Assembly: GCA_024421095.1 (NCBI GenBank)
Contig: JAHQYM010000009.1
Span: forward strand, 1-50,415
Direction: 5' to 3'
DNA length: 50,415 nt
Source: Acidimicrobiia bacterium
GTDB lineage: Bacteria; Actinomycetota; Acidimicrobiia; Acidimicrobiales; Aldehydirespiratoraceae
Shown: one piece after another, positions 21,137 through 30,318 of the stretch
Position numbering within the stretch: the first letter of the stretch is position 1
Layout of the letters: every line of letters starts with the position of its first letter
Position numbers and translations under genes: made by a program
Notes under the pieces: model-generated
Databases searched by the model: none
Told to the model about the DNA's origin: nothing
The model's input: only the letters and a program-made list of their open reading frames with translations

Positions 21137-21937
21137 TCACAACTCGAAGAAGAGGCCAGCTTCCCAAGGGAAGACAAAGTTGAAACCGGGGCCTCTAAAG
21201 AACGAGCCAATCATCACTAACACCGCCCAAAACATCAGATGCACGGTCATCAGCGAGATGGCGAACTTTCGATCTTCGGGTTTGTTGGAGGGGTTCTTAT
21301 CAATATAGGGAGCGAGAATGAGTAGGAAAATGCCGATGCCGGGGATGGTCACGCCTGCGACCATCGGATGAAACATCGTCAGCAGTTCTTGCAAACCTAG
21401 GAAGTACCAAGGTGCTTTCGAGGGGTTGGGAGTTTCGTTGAAGTTGGCCAACTCAAGCAGTGGCGCGTTGACAAATATTGAGAAGATGGTTGTGAAAGCG
21501 GTGACGAACAACGCAGCCGCGAATTCAACCACTAGCAGGTGCGGCCAAACATGCACCTTGTCTTGGGGTACAGATTTGACATCTTGGATGGAGCCAGACT
21601 TGACAACCGTGAGCAGCCGTTGGGTGTGCCCGCCGGGGCCGGTTGCCACAGGTGCTGAACCAACGGTGGCGGGAGTGGCGGACGCTCCGCTGGTGCTAGC
21701 AGCAGGTGCGGCGCTAGCAGCCTGGGGTGCCGCGTCGGTGCCGCTGGCAGCAGCTGCTTTCGCGGCTTTTGAACGCTCTAGCAGGTGCGGCGGGATCTTC
21801 GCGGCGGCGGACTTTTGTGCGTCGGTCATCTCTGCACCTGCCCCAGCGGTGCCGCCCGCCTCAGCCGCGGCTTTGGCGGCGGCTTTGGCACGGGCCTCTT
21901 CGGCTCGTTTGCGCAGATGTTCGGGGATTTCAACCAT
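21137..21937 (-). CDS. Cytochrome b C-terminal half / subunit IV-like with long Ala-rich N-terminal extension
   Basis: 'PNPSKAPWYFLGLQELLTMFHPMVAGVTIPGIGIFLLILAPYID'; directly downstream of the cytochrome b6-like gene. Confidence 0.88.
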   Translation of the reverse strand: MVEIPEHLRKRAEEARAKAAAKAAAEAGGTAGAGAEMTDAQKSAAAKIPPHLLERSKAAKAAAASGTDAAPQAASAAPAASTSGASATPATVGSAPVATGPGGHTQRLLTVVKSGSIQDVKSVPQDKVHVWPHLLVVEFAAALFVTAFTTIFSIFVNAPLLELANFNETPNPSKAPWYFLGLQELLTMFHPMVAGVTIPGIGIFLLILAPYIDKNPSNKPEDRKFAISLMTVHLMFWAVLVMIGSFFRGPGFNFVFPWEAGLFFEL

Positions 21938-21954
21938 GCTCTGTTCTCCTCTGC

Positions 21955-22752
21955 CTAGAGCGGACCCGAAATGCCGCCATCTTTACGCACCCGCCAGAAG
22001 TGGATCGCCATAAAGATGACAGCCACAAACGGGAGCATTAATACGTGCAGCACATACCATCGCAGTAAGGTGTCGGTGCCGATATCAAACCCGCCGAGCA
22101 GAACGAAGCGCACTTGATCCCCCAATACTGGCGTGTAGCCCATCATGTTGGTTCCCACCGTTACAGCCCACAGAGCTAGCTGATCCCAAGGCAGCAAATA
22201 ACCCGTGAAAGACAACAATAAGGTCAAGGTTAGAAGGATTACGCCGATCACCCAGTTGAACTCTCGGGGCGGTTTATAGGCCCCGTGGTAGAACACTCGT
22301 GCCATATGCAAAAACACGGTCAGCACCATCAAATGCGCTGCCCAACGATGCATATTGCGGACTAGTAGACCGAAGGTGACTGATGCTTGCAGGTTGTATA
22401 TGTCGTCCCACGCCGCCGCCGCAGTAGGACGATAAAAGAACATCAAAAAGATGCCGGTTATGGTCAACAAAATAAACAGAAAGAAGGTTAATCCGCCGAG
22501 GCATAGCGTGTAGGAGACTTTCACCGCGTGGCGCTTGACCTTTACTGGATGCAGGTGATACATCACACTGTTCATGATCACGTAACTGCGGTTGCGGGGG
22601 CTGTCGGTGTAGCCCTTGCGGAATATAGACCCTGGCCGAAAGATCGAGCTCCACGCTTGGCTTCCTTGAACGTCGTTGCCAAGTTTCGACAGCTTCTCCG
22701 AGATCCGCACCTTCACCGGTGCCTTGATTTCGTCGTCGGTATCTATTGCCAT
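21955..22752 (-). CDS. Cytochrome b6-like subunit (N-terminal half of cytochrome b)
   Basis: 'RNMHRWAAHLMVLTVFLHMARVFYHGAYKPPREFNWVIGV' and 'LRWYVLHVLMLPFVAVIFMAIHFWRVRKDGG'. Confidence 0.93.
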   Translation of the reverse strand: MAIDTDDEIKAPVKVRISEKLSKLGNDVQGSQAWSSIFRPGSIFRKGYTDSPRNRSYVIMNSVMYHLHPVKVKRHAVKVSYTLCLGGLTFFLFILLTITGIFLMFFYRPTAAAAWDDIYNLQASVTFGLLVRNMHRWAAHLMVLTVFLHMARVFYHGAYKPPREFNWVIGVILLTLTLLLSFTGYLLPWDQLALWAVTVGTNMMGYTPVLGDQVRFVLLGGFDIGTDTLLRWYVLHVLMLPFVAVIFMAIHFWRVRKDGGISGPL

Positions 22753-22781
22753 ATGTTTGTTCTCTCCTGGCTCGCCTGGGT

Positions 22782-23198
22782 TTAGCCGAGGCGCATCCCG
22801 TAACCGTAGCCGTGGCTATTGGTTCTCTGATGAGCATCCCCTTCGATCAAGGGATCGCCTATCTTACCCATGATTATGACCCCGGTAGGACAACGATCAA
22901 CGCACAATGCACAGCGTGTGCATACATCGTCATCTATGGTGAAGATCACATGGTCGCTTGGGTCAAGCCCTGGTTGTTCCGTGCCGATGGCGGCATCGAT
23001 CGCATCGGGGCGCACCATATGAATGCACTTCCAAGGGCAGATGTCGACGCAACCTTCGCACATGATGCATTCAGATTGGTCGATGTGAATGAACTGTTTG
23101 GGTTTGACCGCAGCGCTAAGCCAAGCAGCGTCTACTTCTTGGAGCACATAGTCATCGCGAAATTGAGGCATCGGGGGGTTGGCATCTGTAGTAGTCAT
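22782..23198 (-). CDS. 2x[4Fe-4S] ferredoxin embedded in bc-complex cluster
   Basis: 'CIMCEGCVDICPWKCIHM' and 'CTRCALCVDRCPTGVIIM'; ATG at 23198 preceded by AAGGAGGG, preferred over the longer ORF to 23477. Confidence 0.9.
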   Translation of the reverse strand: MTTTDANPPMPQFRDDYVLQEVDAAWLSAAVKPKQFIHIDQSECIMCEGCVDICPWKCIHMVRPDAIDAAIGTEQPGLDPSDHVIFTIDDDVCTRCALCVDRCPTGVIIMGKIGDPLIEGDAHQRTNSHGYGYGMRLG

Positions 23199-23200
23199 TG

Positions 23201-23647
23201 CTACGAACCCTCCTTTACTAGTGGACGACCGAAGGCTGAGCGCACCGGTGCCGTTTCTGCGGGTTTGGCACCTCTGGTTTGCCACACTTTCCAGAGCCGT
23301 ACATTGCCGACCAACACTATCGCGTAGATCACTACTGCGATGATGTGCTCGATATGTAGATAGTTGATGGTTAAGGGGTTCCAACCGCCGAGGGGTTGTG
23401 GCTTGAGGATGCCACCCCAACCGATGAAGAACTTGTCGCTGCGCCAAGCGAGTTCGTTCTCCGCCCAAGTGAGCCATTGGTGCGGCACCACTCCGTAACC
23501 CATGAACAACAGAAAGAACACGAACATGGCACCAAACATTGCTTCGCCCCAGGTGTGGGGAGTGCCTTGCGGCCGTCTTTTGGCGTACGCGACGACAGCA
23601 GCAGTGCCAGCGAGAGTAACGATGACAGAAAGAGTAAAAGCGACCAT
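23201..23647 (-). CDS. Small membrane protein of unknown function heading the bc/nuo cluster
   Basis: 148 aa with several hydrophobic segments, 2 bp from the ferredoxin start. Confidence 0.75.
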   Translation of the reverse strand: MVAFTLSVIVTLAGTAAVVAYAKRRPQGTPHTWGEAMFGAMFVFFLLFMGYGVVPHQWLTWAENELAWRSDKFFIGWGGILKPQPLGGWNPLTINYLHIEHIIAVVIYAIVLVGNVRLWKVWQTRGAKPAETAPVRSAFGRPLVKEGS

Positions 23648-23869
23648 TTCGGCTCCGTTAGGGTTTTAGACCAAAGTACTTATTCACCTGCGCTCAAGTC
23701 TAAGGCCGAGCAACCAAAACACTGCCTTGTCAGCGCCGAAGTTCACGATTTCTTAAAATCTCTTCCGAAACTTGCGGTCTTTGGTCTGTCGTTTGGGTGA
23801 AATGCCCCTAGAGTTTGTTGCGCTACGCAGCGAACCTTTTAGGGTTCCGAACCTTCAACGGAGACGACC

Positions 23870-24739
23870 TTGGTCGAAGTACCTGAGCACCTTCTACGCC
23901 GATCCGCTCAAGCACGTGCTCGCTTGAGCGGCGATCCCACGCAAGCAGACGAGCAAGCAACGCAAGACAACGCTGCCGTTGCCGCTGCGGCTGCGCCCGC
24001 CACGCCTGTGGCCAACGCGTCTGCGCCCGTTGCGCCTCGCGCTACGGGGGTTGTCCCCGCGGCCAAGCCGGTGAAGCCAACGGCACCTTATGTTGCTGCA
24101 GCGCTGCGGCGCAAACAGATTCCGTACTGGGTTTTGCCCGTGTTGTTGTTCTTGCCGTTTTGGGCGATTTATTATGTGGGCTATTTGGAGAGGCCGCCTG
24201 CTGACCCTGAGGGTTTGTTGTTTGAGGGTGGCGAGGTTTACGCCGAGGTTTGCGCTTCGTGCCATGGCGGCACTGGTTCGGGTGGCACTGGTCGTCAACT
24301 AAACGGCGGGGAAGTGTTGCTCACTTTCCCTAGCGATGCTGCCAATTACGATGGTTTGGCTGGTCAGATCGCTTGGGTGGCCAACGGTTCTGAACAACAT
24401 GAACTTACTGAGGGGCCGATTTATGGTGACCCTGCGAGGGTTGGTGACGATAGCCCACGGATGGTAGGGAGTTTCGGTGCGGTTATGGGCAATTTTGCCG
24501 AGGCGCTTACTGTGGAGGAACTCGCCGCGGTGGTTTATTATGAGCGTGTCGCTCACGGTGAGTTAGCTGACGAAACTGCGGCTCACGAGCTTGCTGTGCT
24601 CGAAGAGTTTGTCCACCTGAGCGATGAAGCTGGGGTGAGCAATCTGGCGTTAGGGGTCACGGTCGCCGAGGTTGCTGAGCAGCTTGATGAAGCTCGTGAC
24701 ATTGTGGCGGCGGCCCAAGATGAGGTAGCGTCAAGCTGA
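23870..24739 (+). CDS. Membrane-anchored monoheme c-type cytochrome
   Basis: 'EVCASCHGGTGSGGTGRQLNGG'; one TM 'IPYWVLPVLLFLPFWAIYYVGYL'; TTG start; divergent from the bc cluster. Confidence 0.85.
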   Translation: MVEVPEHLLRRSAQARARLSGDPTQADEQATQDNAAVAAAAAPATPVANASAPVAPRATGVVPAAKPVKPTAPYVAAALRRKQIPYWVLPVLLFLPFWAIYYVGYLERPPADPEGLLFEGGEVYAEVCASCHGGTGSGGTGRQLNGGEVLLTFPSDAANYDGLAGQIAWVANGSEQHELTEGPIYGDPARVGDDSPRMVGSFGAVMGNFAEALTVEELAAVVYYERVAHGELADETAAHELAVLEEFVHLSDEAGVSNLALGVTVAEVAEQLDEARDIVAAAQDEVASS

Positions 24740-24792
24740 GCCTTGAGTGGCTTGGCGGGCTTGCTGTTTGTGGCCGTGAGCAGGGATGAACG

Positions 24793-26493
24793 GTGCCTCT
24801 AACGACCACAACGCAATGGCCTAAGTTGGAGGGTTTGGCCGCTACTTTCAGCGATCTTGATTTGCGTGATCTGTTCGCCGCCGATGCCAATCGGGCGAAC
24901 CGTTTGACACTGCCACTAGGCGACCTAGTGATCGACTTGTCCAAAAATTTGTTGACCACCGAGATTCTGAACGAGTTGGTCGGGTTGGCATCCCAGGTTG
25001 GGTTGGTGGAGTGCATTGCTGCGATGCTGCGTGGTGAGCGGATTAACACCACTGAAAACCGAGCCGTGTTGCATACTGCTTTGCGAGCCGCCGCGGGCAC
25101 GGCGATTGAGCTTTCCGACGATTGCGGCGCAACAACCGATGTGGTTAGCGAGCTGCATCGTTTGCGTGCCCGTATGACCCGGTTTTGCGAACAGGTACGT
25201 GATGGTTTATGGCTGGGTGTTTCTGGCAAACCGATCAAGACCGTGATAAATATCGGCATCGGTGGTTCGGATTTGGGGCCGGCGATGGCATATGAGGCGT
25301 TGGCAGCGTTTCGTCATCCTCGTTTGCGTTGCCGTTTTGTGTCCAATGTCGACAGTGCCGATTTGCTTTCCGCTTTAGCGGGTCTTGACCCGGCGACCAC
25401 TCTGTTTATTGTGGCTTCCAAAAGTTTTACTACTGCGGAGACTTTGATGAATGCTGGCACCGCACGCCGCTGGTTGACCCAAAATTTGGGTGAGCAGGCA
25501 GTTGCTCAGCATTTTGTGGCAGTTTCGGCGGCACCTAGCAAGGTGGCAGAGTTCGGGATTGAGACGGCGAATTGTTTTGAAATGTGGGATTGGGTTGGGG
25601 GGCGTTACTCACTAGCTTCAGCTATTGGGCTTTCGTTGATGTTAGCTATCGGGCCGCCGCGTTTTGAGGAAATGCTTAGCGGTATGCGGCTTGTTGACGA
25701 GCATTTCGCAACTGCACCCCTAGCCCGTAACGTGCCGGTGATTGCTGGGTTGACTGCTTTGTGGTATCGCACTTTTTGTGATTTGCCTACCCGCGCGGTG
25801 TTGCCATATGCGCATGCTTTGCAGCGTTTCCCTGCTTACCTTCAGCAACTCGAGATGGAAAGTAATGGTAAGACTGTGCGTTCGAATGGTGTGCTCGTCG
25901 ACTTTCACACTGCACCTATTGTCTGGGGGGCGGCTGGCACCAACGCGCAGCATTCCTTTCACCAGATGCTGCATCAGGGAACCACGATTGTGCCGGTTGA
26001 TTTTATTGTCTTCGCTAATCCCGACTTCGCGGGCCTACCCGACTTCGCTAATCCCGGCCAGGTTGATCTACTCGGCGGAGCGGAGATGCCCAACTCACAC
26101 CACGAAGCGCTCGTGGCCAATTGTTTGGCGCAAGGGCAAGCTCTAGCGTTTGGCAAGACAAGCCACGAAGTCGCAGCAACAGGAACAGATCCCGCTTTGA
26201 TCCCGCATCGCACTTTCAAGGGCAACCGGCCATCCACGACGATCCTAGCGAAGCGACTTACGCCTTCTGTCTTAGGCCAGCTCATCGCCTTTTACGAACA
26301 TCAAACTTTTACTCAAGGAATGGTTTGGGGGATCAATTCGTTTGACCAGTGGGGTGTGGAGTTGGGTAAGTCGTTGGCCACCGAAATCCTAGCCGAGTTG
26401 CGAAGCAGCACACTCGCCACACCCGGTCACGACCCGTCAACGAACGCGCTCATCAGCCATTACCGCAGATTATCCGATCGCAGACTAGGTTAA
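24793..26493 (+). CDS. pgi: Glucose-6-phosphate isomerase
   Basis: 'INIGIGGSDLGPAMAYEAL', 'VASKSFTTAETLMNA', 'WDWVGGRYSLASAIGLSL', 'GINSFDQWGVELGK'. Confidence 0.95.
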   Translation: MPLTTTTQWPKLEGLAATFSDLDLRDLFAADANRANRLTLPLGDLVIDLSKNLLTTEILNELVGLASQVGLVECIAAMLRGERINTTENRAVLHTALRAAAGTAIELSDDCGATTDVVSELHRLRARMTRFCEQVRDGLWLGVSGKPIKTVINIGIGGSDLGPAMAYEALAAFRHPRLRCRFVSNVDSADLLSALAGLDPATTLFIVASKSFTTAETLMNAGTARRWLTQNLGEQAVAQHFVAVSAAPSKVAEFGIETANCFEMWDWVGGRYSLASAIGLSLMLAIGPPRFEEMLSGMRLVDEHFATAPLARNVPVIAGLTALWYRTFCDLPTRAVLPYAHALQRFPAYLQQLEMESNGKTVRSNGVLVDFHTAPIVWGAAGTNAQHSFHQMLHQGTTIVPVDFIVFANPDFAGLPDFANPGQVDLLGGAEMPNSHHEALVANCLAQGQALAFGKTSHEVAATGTDPALIPHRTFKGNRPSTTILAKRLTPSVLGQLIAFYEHQTFTQGMVWGINSFDQWGVELGKSLATEILAELRSSTLATPGHDPSTNALISHYRRLSDRRLG

Positions 26494-26519
26494 AGGCTGC
26501 ACTGCGACATGCTATTGAG

Positions 26520-27782
26520 GTGACAATGGAACTATATGAGATCGATCTGGGCAGCATTTGGGGGTTTTGGGTTCGCCCGCAAACAGAAATTGAGGAGGCG
26601 TTCGCGAAGTTGCGCGCCGAAGACCCGATTAGTTTTTTTGAGGAGCGTGACTATGTGCTTGACAACGAAATAGTCAGCCCCGCTGGGCCCGGGTTTTGGG
26701 CGCTCACCCGCCATGCCGACATTGTCGAGGCGAGCCGCCGTGCTGATCTTTTCTGTTCGGGTCAAGGCACTCAGATCACCGACCTTCCCGCTGAGTTCAA
26801 CGAGTTTTTGGGGTCAATGATCAACATGGATGATCCCCGCCATGCACGTTTGCGGCGCTTAGTGTCGCGCGGTTTTACGCCGCGTGCTTTGGCACGCATT
26901 GAGCAGCAGGTGGCCCGTGTTGCCACCGAGTTGGTGGATGACTTAGCGGAGGTCGGTGAATGTGATTTTGTGCCCGCCGTGGCTGCTCGTTTACCGTTGC
27001 AGATAATTTGTGAAATGATGGGGATACCGCAGAGCCATTATGCGGAGGTTTTTGAGCAGAGCAACATTTTGTTGTCTGCGGGAGACCCCGAGTATGTGGA
27101 GTCGGATACGAATGTTTTTGAAGCGTTGTTCGGGGCGGCGGCTGCTTTGGCGCAAATTATGACTGAGTTGGCTGCGTTTCGTGCAACTAAACCGGCCGAT
27201 GATCTCACCTCAGCGTTGGTGCATGCGGAGATTGACGGGGAACGACTTGACGCTGCGGAATTGGCTTCGTTTTTTGTGTTGTTGTGCGTGGCGGGCAACG
27301 AGACCACACGCAACGCCATCAGCCATGCTTTGGTGGCGCTGACTGAACACCCTGATCAGCGTCAATGGTGGCTTGACGACCTTCAAGGCCGCAGCGCTAC
27401 CGCTGTGGAGGAGATTGTGCGCTGGGCTACCCCGATTATTCACTTTCGGCGCACTGTCACGCGAGACGGTGTGCGGCTCTCAGACCACGAGTTTTTTGCT
27501 GGTGACAAGGTGGTGTTTTGGTATAACTCAGCCAACCGTGACGAGGCCGCGTTTAGTCACCCTGAACGCTTTGACCTTAGCCGTCAGCCAAATGACCATC
27601 TCGGTTTTGGTGGTCCCGGCCCGCATTATTGTTTGGGTGCTCATTTGGCTCGCCAAGAGATCGCAGTGTTGTACCGTGAGTTGCTGAGCCGTTTTCCAAA
27701 TATTCACACCACCGCGCCACCCGAACGTCTCCGTTCCAACTTCATTAACGGCATCAAGCACTTGCCCTGCTCGCCAACCTAA
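26520..27782 (+). CDS. Cytochrome P450 (CYP124/125/142-like)
   Basis: 'AGNETTRNAISH', 'EEIVRWATPIIHFRRT', heme loop 'FGGPGPHYCLGAHLAR'; ATG alternative at 26526. Confidence 0.92.
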   Translation: MTMELYEIDLGSIWGFWVRPQTEIEEAFAKLRAEDPISFFEERDYVLDNEIVSPAGPGFWALTRHADIVEASRRADLFCSGQGTQITDLPAEFNEFLGSMINMDDPRHARLRRLVSRGFTPRALARIEQQVARVATELVDDLAEVGECDFVPAVAARLPLQIICEMMGIPQSHYAEVFEQSNILLSAGDPEYVESDTNVFEALFGAAAALAQIMTELAAFRATKPADDLTSALVHAEIDGERLDAAELASFFVLLCVAGNETTRNAISHALVALTEHPDQRQWWLDDLQGRSATAVEEIVRWATPIIHFRRTVTRDGVRLSDHEFFAGDKVVFWYNSANRDEAAFSHPERFDLSRQPNDHLGFGGPGPHYCLGAHLARQEIAVLYRELLSRFPNIHTTAPPERLRSNFINGIKHLPCSPT

Positions 27783-27857
27783 GCGGCTCACGCTGGGACT
27801 GTCACACCGTCCTAAGATACTTACGGATATGTCAACACCACGCACCCTGAGGCAACG

Positions 27858-30167
27858 ATGACCGAGAGCGAGTTTAGGGTCTATCCCTATATTGAAAGTG
27901 TCCTGAAACGGTTGGGCTGGGATACACGGCATCCACGCCGCGGAGGATTGGTTTACACACAAGGCGAGTTTCGCAACCACGATTCGCTCTTGCACGAAAC
28001 TTTGCAACGCAAAACCCCTGAAAACGTCGTGTTGGTTCCTTGGGACGGCGGCCACCGCTGCTGGATTGTTGAAGCGAAAGCCAATCACCGAGATTTGCCT
28101 ACCGCGATCGCCGAAGCACGCGACTATGCCGAACAGATCAACCGCGGCACGAAACTGCCTGACGGGTTTGGTGCCGCGCGTTTTGTTACGGGTGTTGCTG
28201 GCGATAGCAGCACTTCGTATTTTGTCACAACTGAGTTCTTTGACGGGGAACGCTGGACAGAGGTTGCTATTAATGACTACCAAACGACTGGTTTCTTGTC
28301 TCTTGAGCAGTGCCGCAACATCCTCAACTGCAACCGCGCGCACTTGGCTGATTTTGATGATGACCCCGACCGCTTCCTTGCGAAAGCCAACGACATCAAC
28401 AAGACTTTACAACGCTACGAAGTTCCGGTTGGTGACCGAGCACGGATTATTGCTGCGTTGTTGCTCGCCCTAGCGCAAGACGCCAACTTGCGTGTGCATC
28501 ATGAGCCTCGCTCGTTGGTGCGTGAAATCAATGGACATATTGAAGAATTGTTGGCCGCGCATGGCAAGCGAGATTTCGCGGGTGTTGTGTCGTTAGCGCT
28601 GCCAGCAACCGCTAAGAACCACCGGAAGTTTCGCCAAGCCATCGTCGACACGATGCAGCATTTGCGAGAGATGAACATACGTTCGGCGATCAACGGTAGC
28701 GATGATGCGTTGGGGAAGTTTTACGAGACGTTTTTGAAGTACGCCAACGGCGCAAAAGAGATGGGGATCGTGTTGACCCCTCGCCACATCACTAAGTTCG
28801 CCGCGGATGTGGTGGGGTTCGGGCCCGAAGATCGGGTGCTTGACCCGGCTTGTGGTACTGGTGGTTTCTTGATTTCGGCGATGGAGAGCATGCGTACACA
28901 TCCCGACTACCAAAAGTTCACCAAAGAAGGCATATATGGCATTGAACAACGAGACGATGTCTACGGGTTGGCTCTTGTAAACATGATTTTTCGCGGCGAT
29001 GGCAAATCGCATATCGTTGATGGCAACTGTTTCGACCACCAATTTTGGGAACACCACGGTGAAGTTCTTTGCACGGTTGGTGATGACAGCAACGTTGCCC
29101 GGCGACGAAGGCCGTTTAGTCGTGTGTTTATGAACCCGCCTTACAAACTACAAGACAACCCAGAACCCGAGTTCGTGGACTACGCGCTTGACCAACTTGA
29201 CGAGGGCGGTATCATGTTTGTGGTTTTGCCTTACTCCGTGGTCGGCGGCAGTCGGATGTCGCCTTGGCGGAGCGAACTGTTGCGGCGGCATACCCTCTCA
29301 GCGAGTGTTCAGTTCGATAAGAACCTCTTTTATCCAGTTGCCGAGGCGACTTACGGGCTGATTATTCGGGCGCACCAACCACATCGTCCGTCAATGAAGG
29401 TGTTTATGGGCCGGCTTTTTGATGATAACCACCGGCCCCGGCGCTCGAAAATGCTTTCCGATCGCGAGGCCGTTGACAATGTGGCAACGATGACCGCCGA
29501 CTTGAGGCGGTTTATGCGTGGGCAACCAGTGCCGCGAGAAAAGGCTCGAGAGCAGGCGCTAGTTGAGATCGATTACGAAAATGCGGATTTCTCACCAGAA
29601 CGGTATTTGCCTAATCGACAGGTCGAAATTGATCTGTCATCTCGAGCGATTGATACGGTGAAAGCTCAGTTGATGGTTGCCGCTCAAATCTCACCGGTCT
29701 CGAAGGTTGCCGACACAGCGACGTTCTGGCTGAGAGATTTTGTGTCCTGCGAAGAAGCTTCTGTACAAACGATCAAAAGGCACGATCACGGCTCTGTTCC
29801 TTTGGTGTCTGCCACCGCTAAGGACAACGGTATTGCCAACTGGCTCAACATCGCCGCCGACAAGTGCCACGATCATTGCATTACAGTGTCTTTGCTTCAT
29901 AACACCAAACCGTGTCAAGCATTTTGGCATCCATACAAGTTTGCTGCACTCATCGGCAAGGTGATGGTACTCAAGCCAAACGCCGAACTACTCGCACACC
30001 CAGCGGCAATGATTTACTTGTGCGAGGCGATTACTATTTGCAACTCGTGGCGTTATCACTACGCACGAAGCCCGAAACTTGATGATCTCCAAGTCGAATT
30101 GCCGACCGCAAACGGCCATCCCGATTGGCAAACCATGTCCAATCTGGCTGCACAATTCACCACCTAG
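27858..30167 (+). CDS. Fused PD-(D/E)xK nuclease + N6-adenine DNA methyltransferase + partial target-recognition domain (type IIG / type I-like restriction-modification protein)
   Basis: N-terminal 'WIVEAKAN' (ExK); motif I 'DPACGTGGFLIS'; motif IV 'NPPY'; HsdS-like C-terminal segment. Confidence 0.85.
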   Translation: MTESEFRVYPYIESVLKRLGWDTRHPRRGGLVYTQGEFRNHDSLLHETLQRKTPENVVLVPWDGGHRCWIVEAKANHRDLPTAIAEARDYAEQINRGTKLPDGFGAARFVTGVAGDSSTSYFVTTEFFDGERWTEVAINDYQTTGFLSLEQCRNILNCNRAHLADFDDDPDRFLAKANDINKTLQRYEVPVGDRARIIAALLLALAQDANLRVHHEPRSLVREINGHIEELLAAHGKRDFAGVVSLALPATAKNHRKFRQAIVDTMQHLREMNIRSAINGSDDALGKFYETFLKYANGAKEMGIVLTPRHITKFAADVVGFGPEDRVLDPACGTGGFLISAMESMRTHPDYQKFTKEGIYGIEQRDDVYGLALVNMIFRGDGKSHIVDGNCFDHQFWEHHGEVLCTVGDDSNVARRRRPFSRVFMNPPYKLQDNPEPEFVDYALDQLDEGGIMFVVLPYSVVGGSRMSPWRSELLRRHTLSASVQFDKNLFYPVAEATYGLIIRAHQPHRPSMKVFMGRLFDDNHRPRRSKMLSDREAVDNVATMTADLRRFMRGQPVPREKAREQALVEIDYENADFSPERYLPNRQVEIDLSSRAIDTVKAQLMVAAQISPVSKVADTATFWLRDFVSCEEASVQTIKRHDHGSVPLVSATAKDNGIANWLNIAADKCHDHCITVSLLHNTKPCQAFWHPYKFAALIGKVMVLKPNAELLAHPAAMIYLCEAITICNSWRYHYARSPKLDDLQVELPTANGHPDWQTMSNLAAQFTT

Positions 30168-30318
30168 TTCAACCACCATGCCTATCTGGATTTTCTGAAG
30201 GCGGATTTCGTGGCGATGTCACACCTTGATCCTATTGTGGAGCAGAGTCGGCCGAGGGGGTCGCTGAATGTAAACCTAGGGAGAGAGCAGTGATCGAACA
30301 CCAAAATGCCGTGCAACT

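Noticed and set aside
23199-23477. N-terminal extension of the ferredoxin ORF to 23477
   Set aside because: Overlaps the 148-aa membrane protein gene; ATG 23198 has an AAGGAGGG ribosome-binding site.
24657-25259. 200-aa minus-strand ORF over pgi
   Set aside because: Antisense to a clear Pgi coding region and not homologous to anything I recognise.
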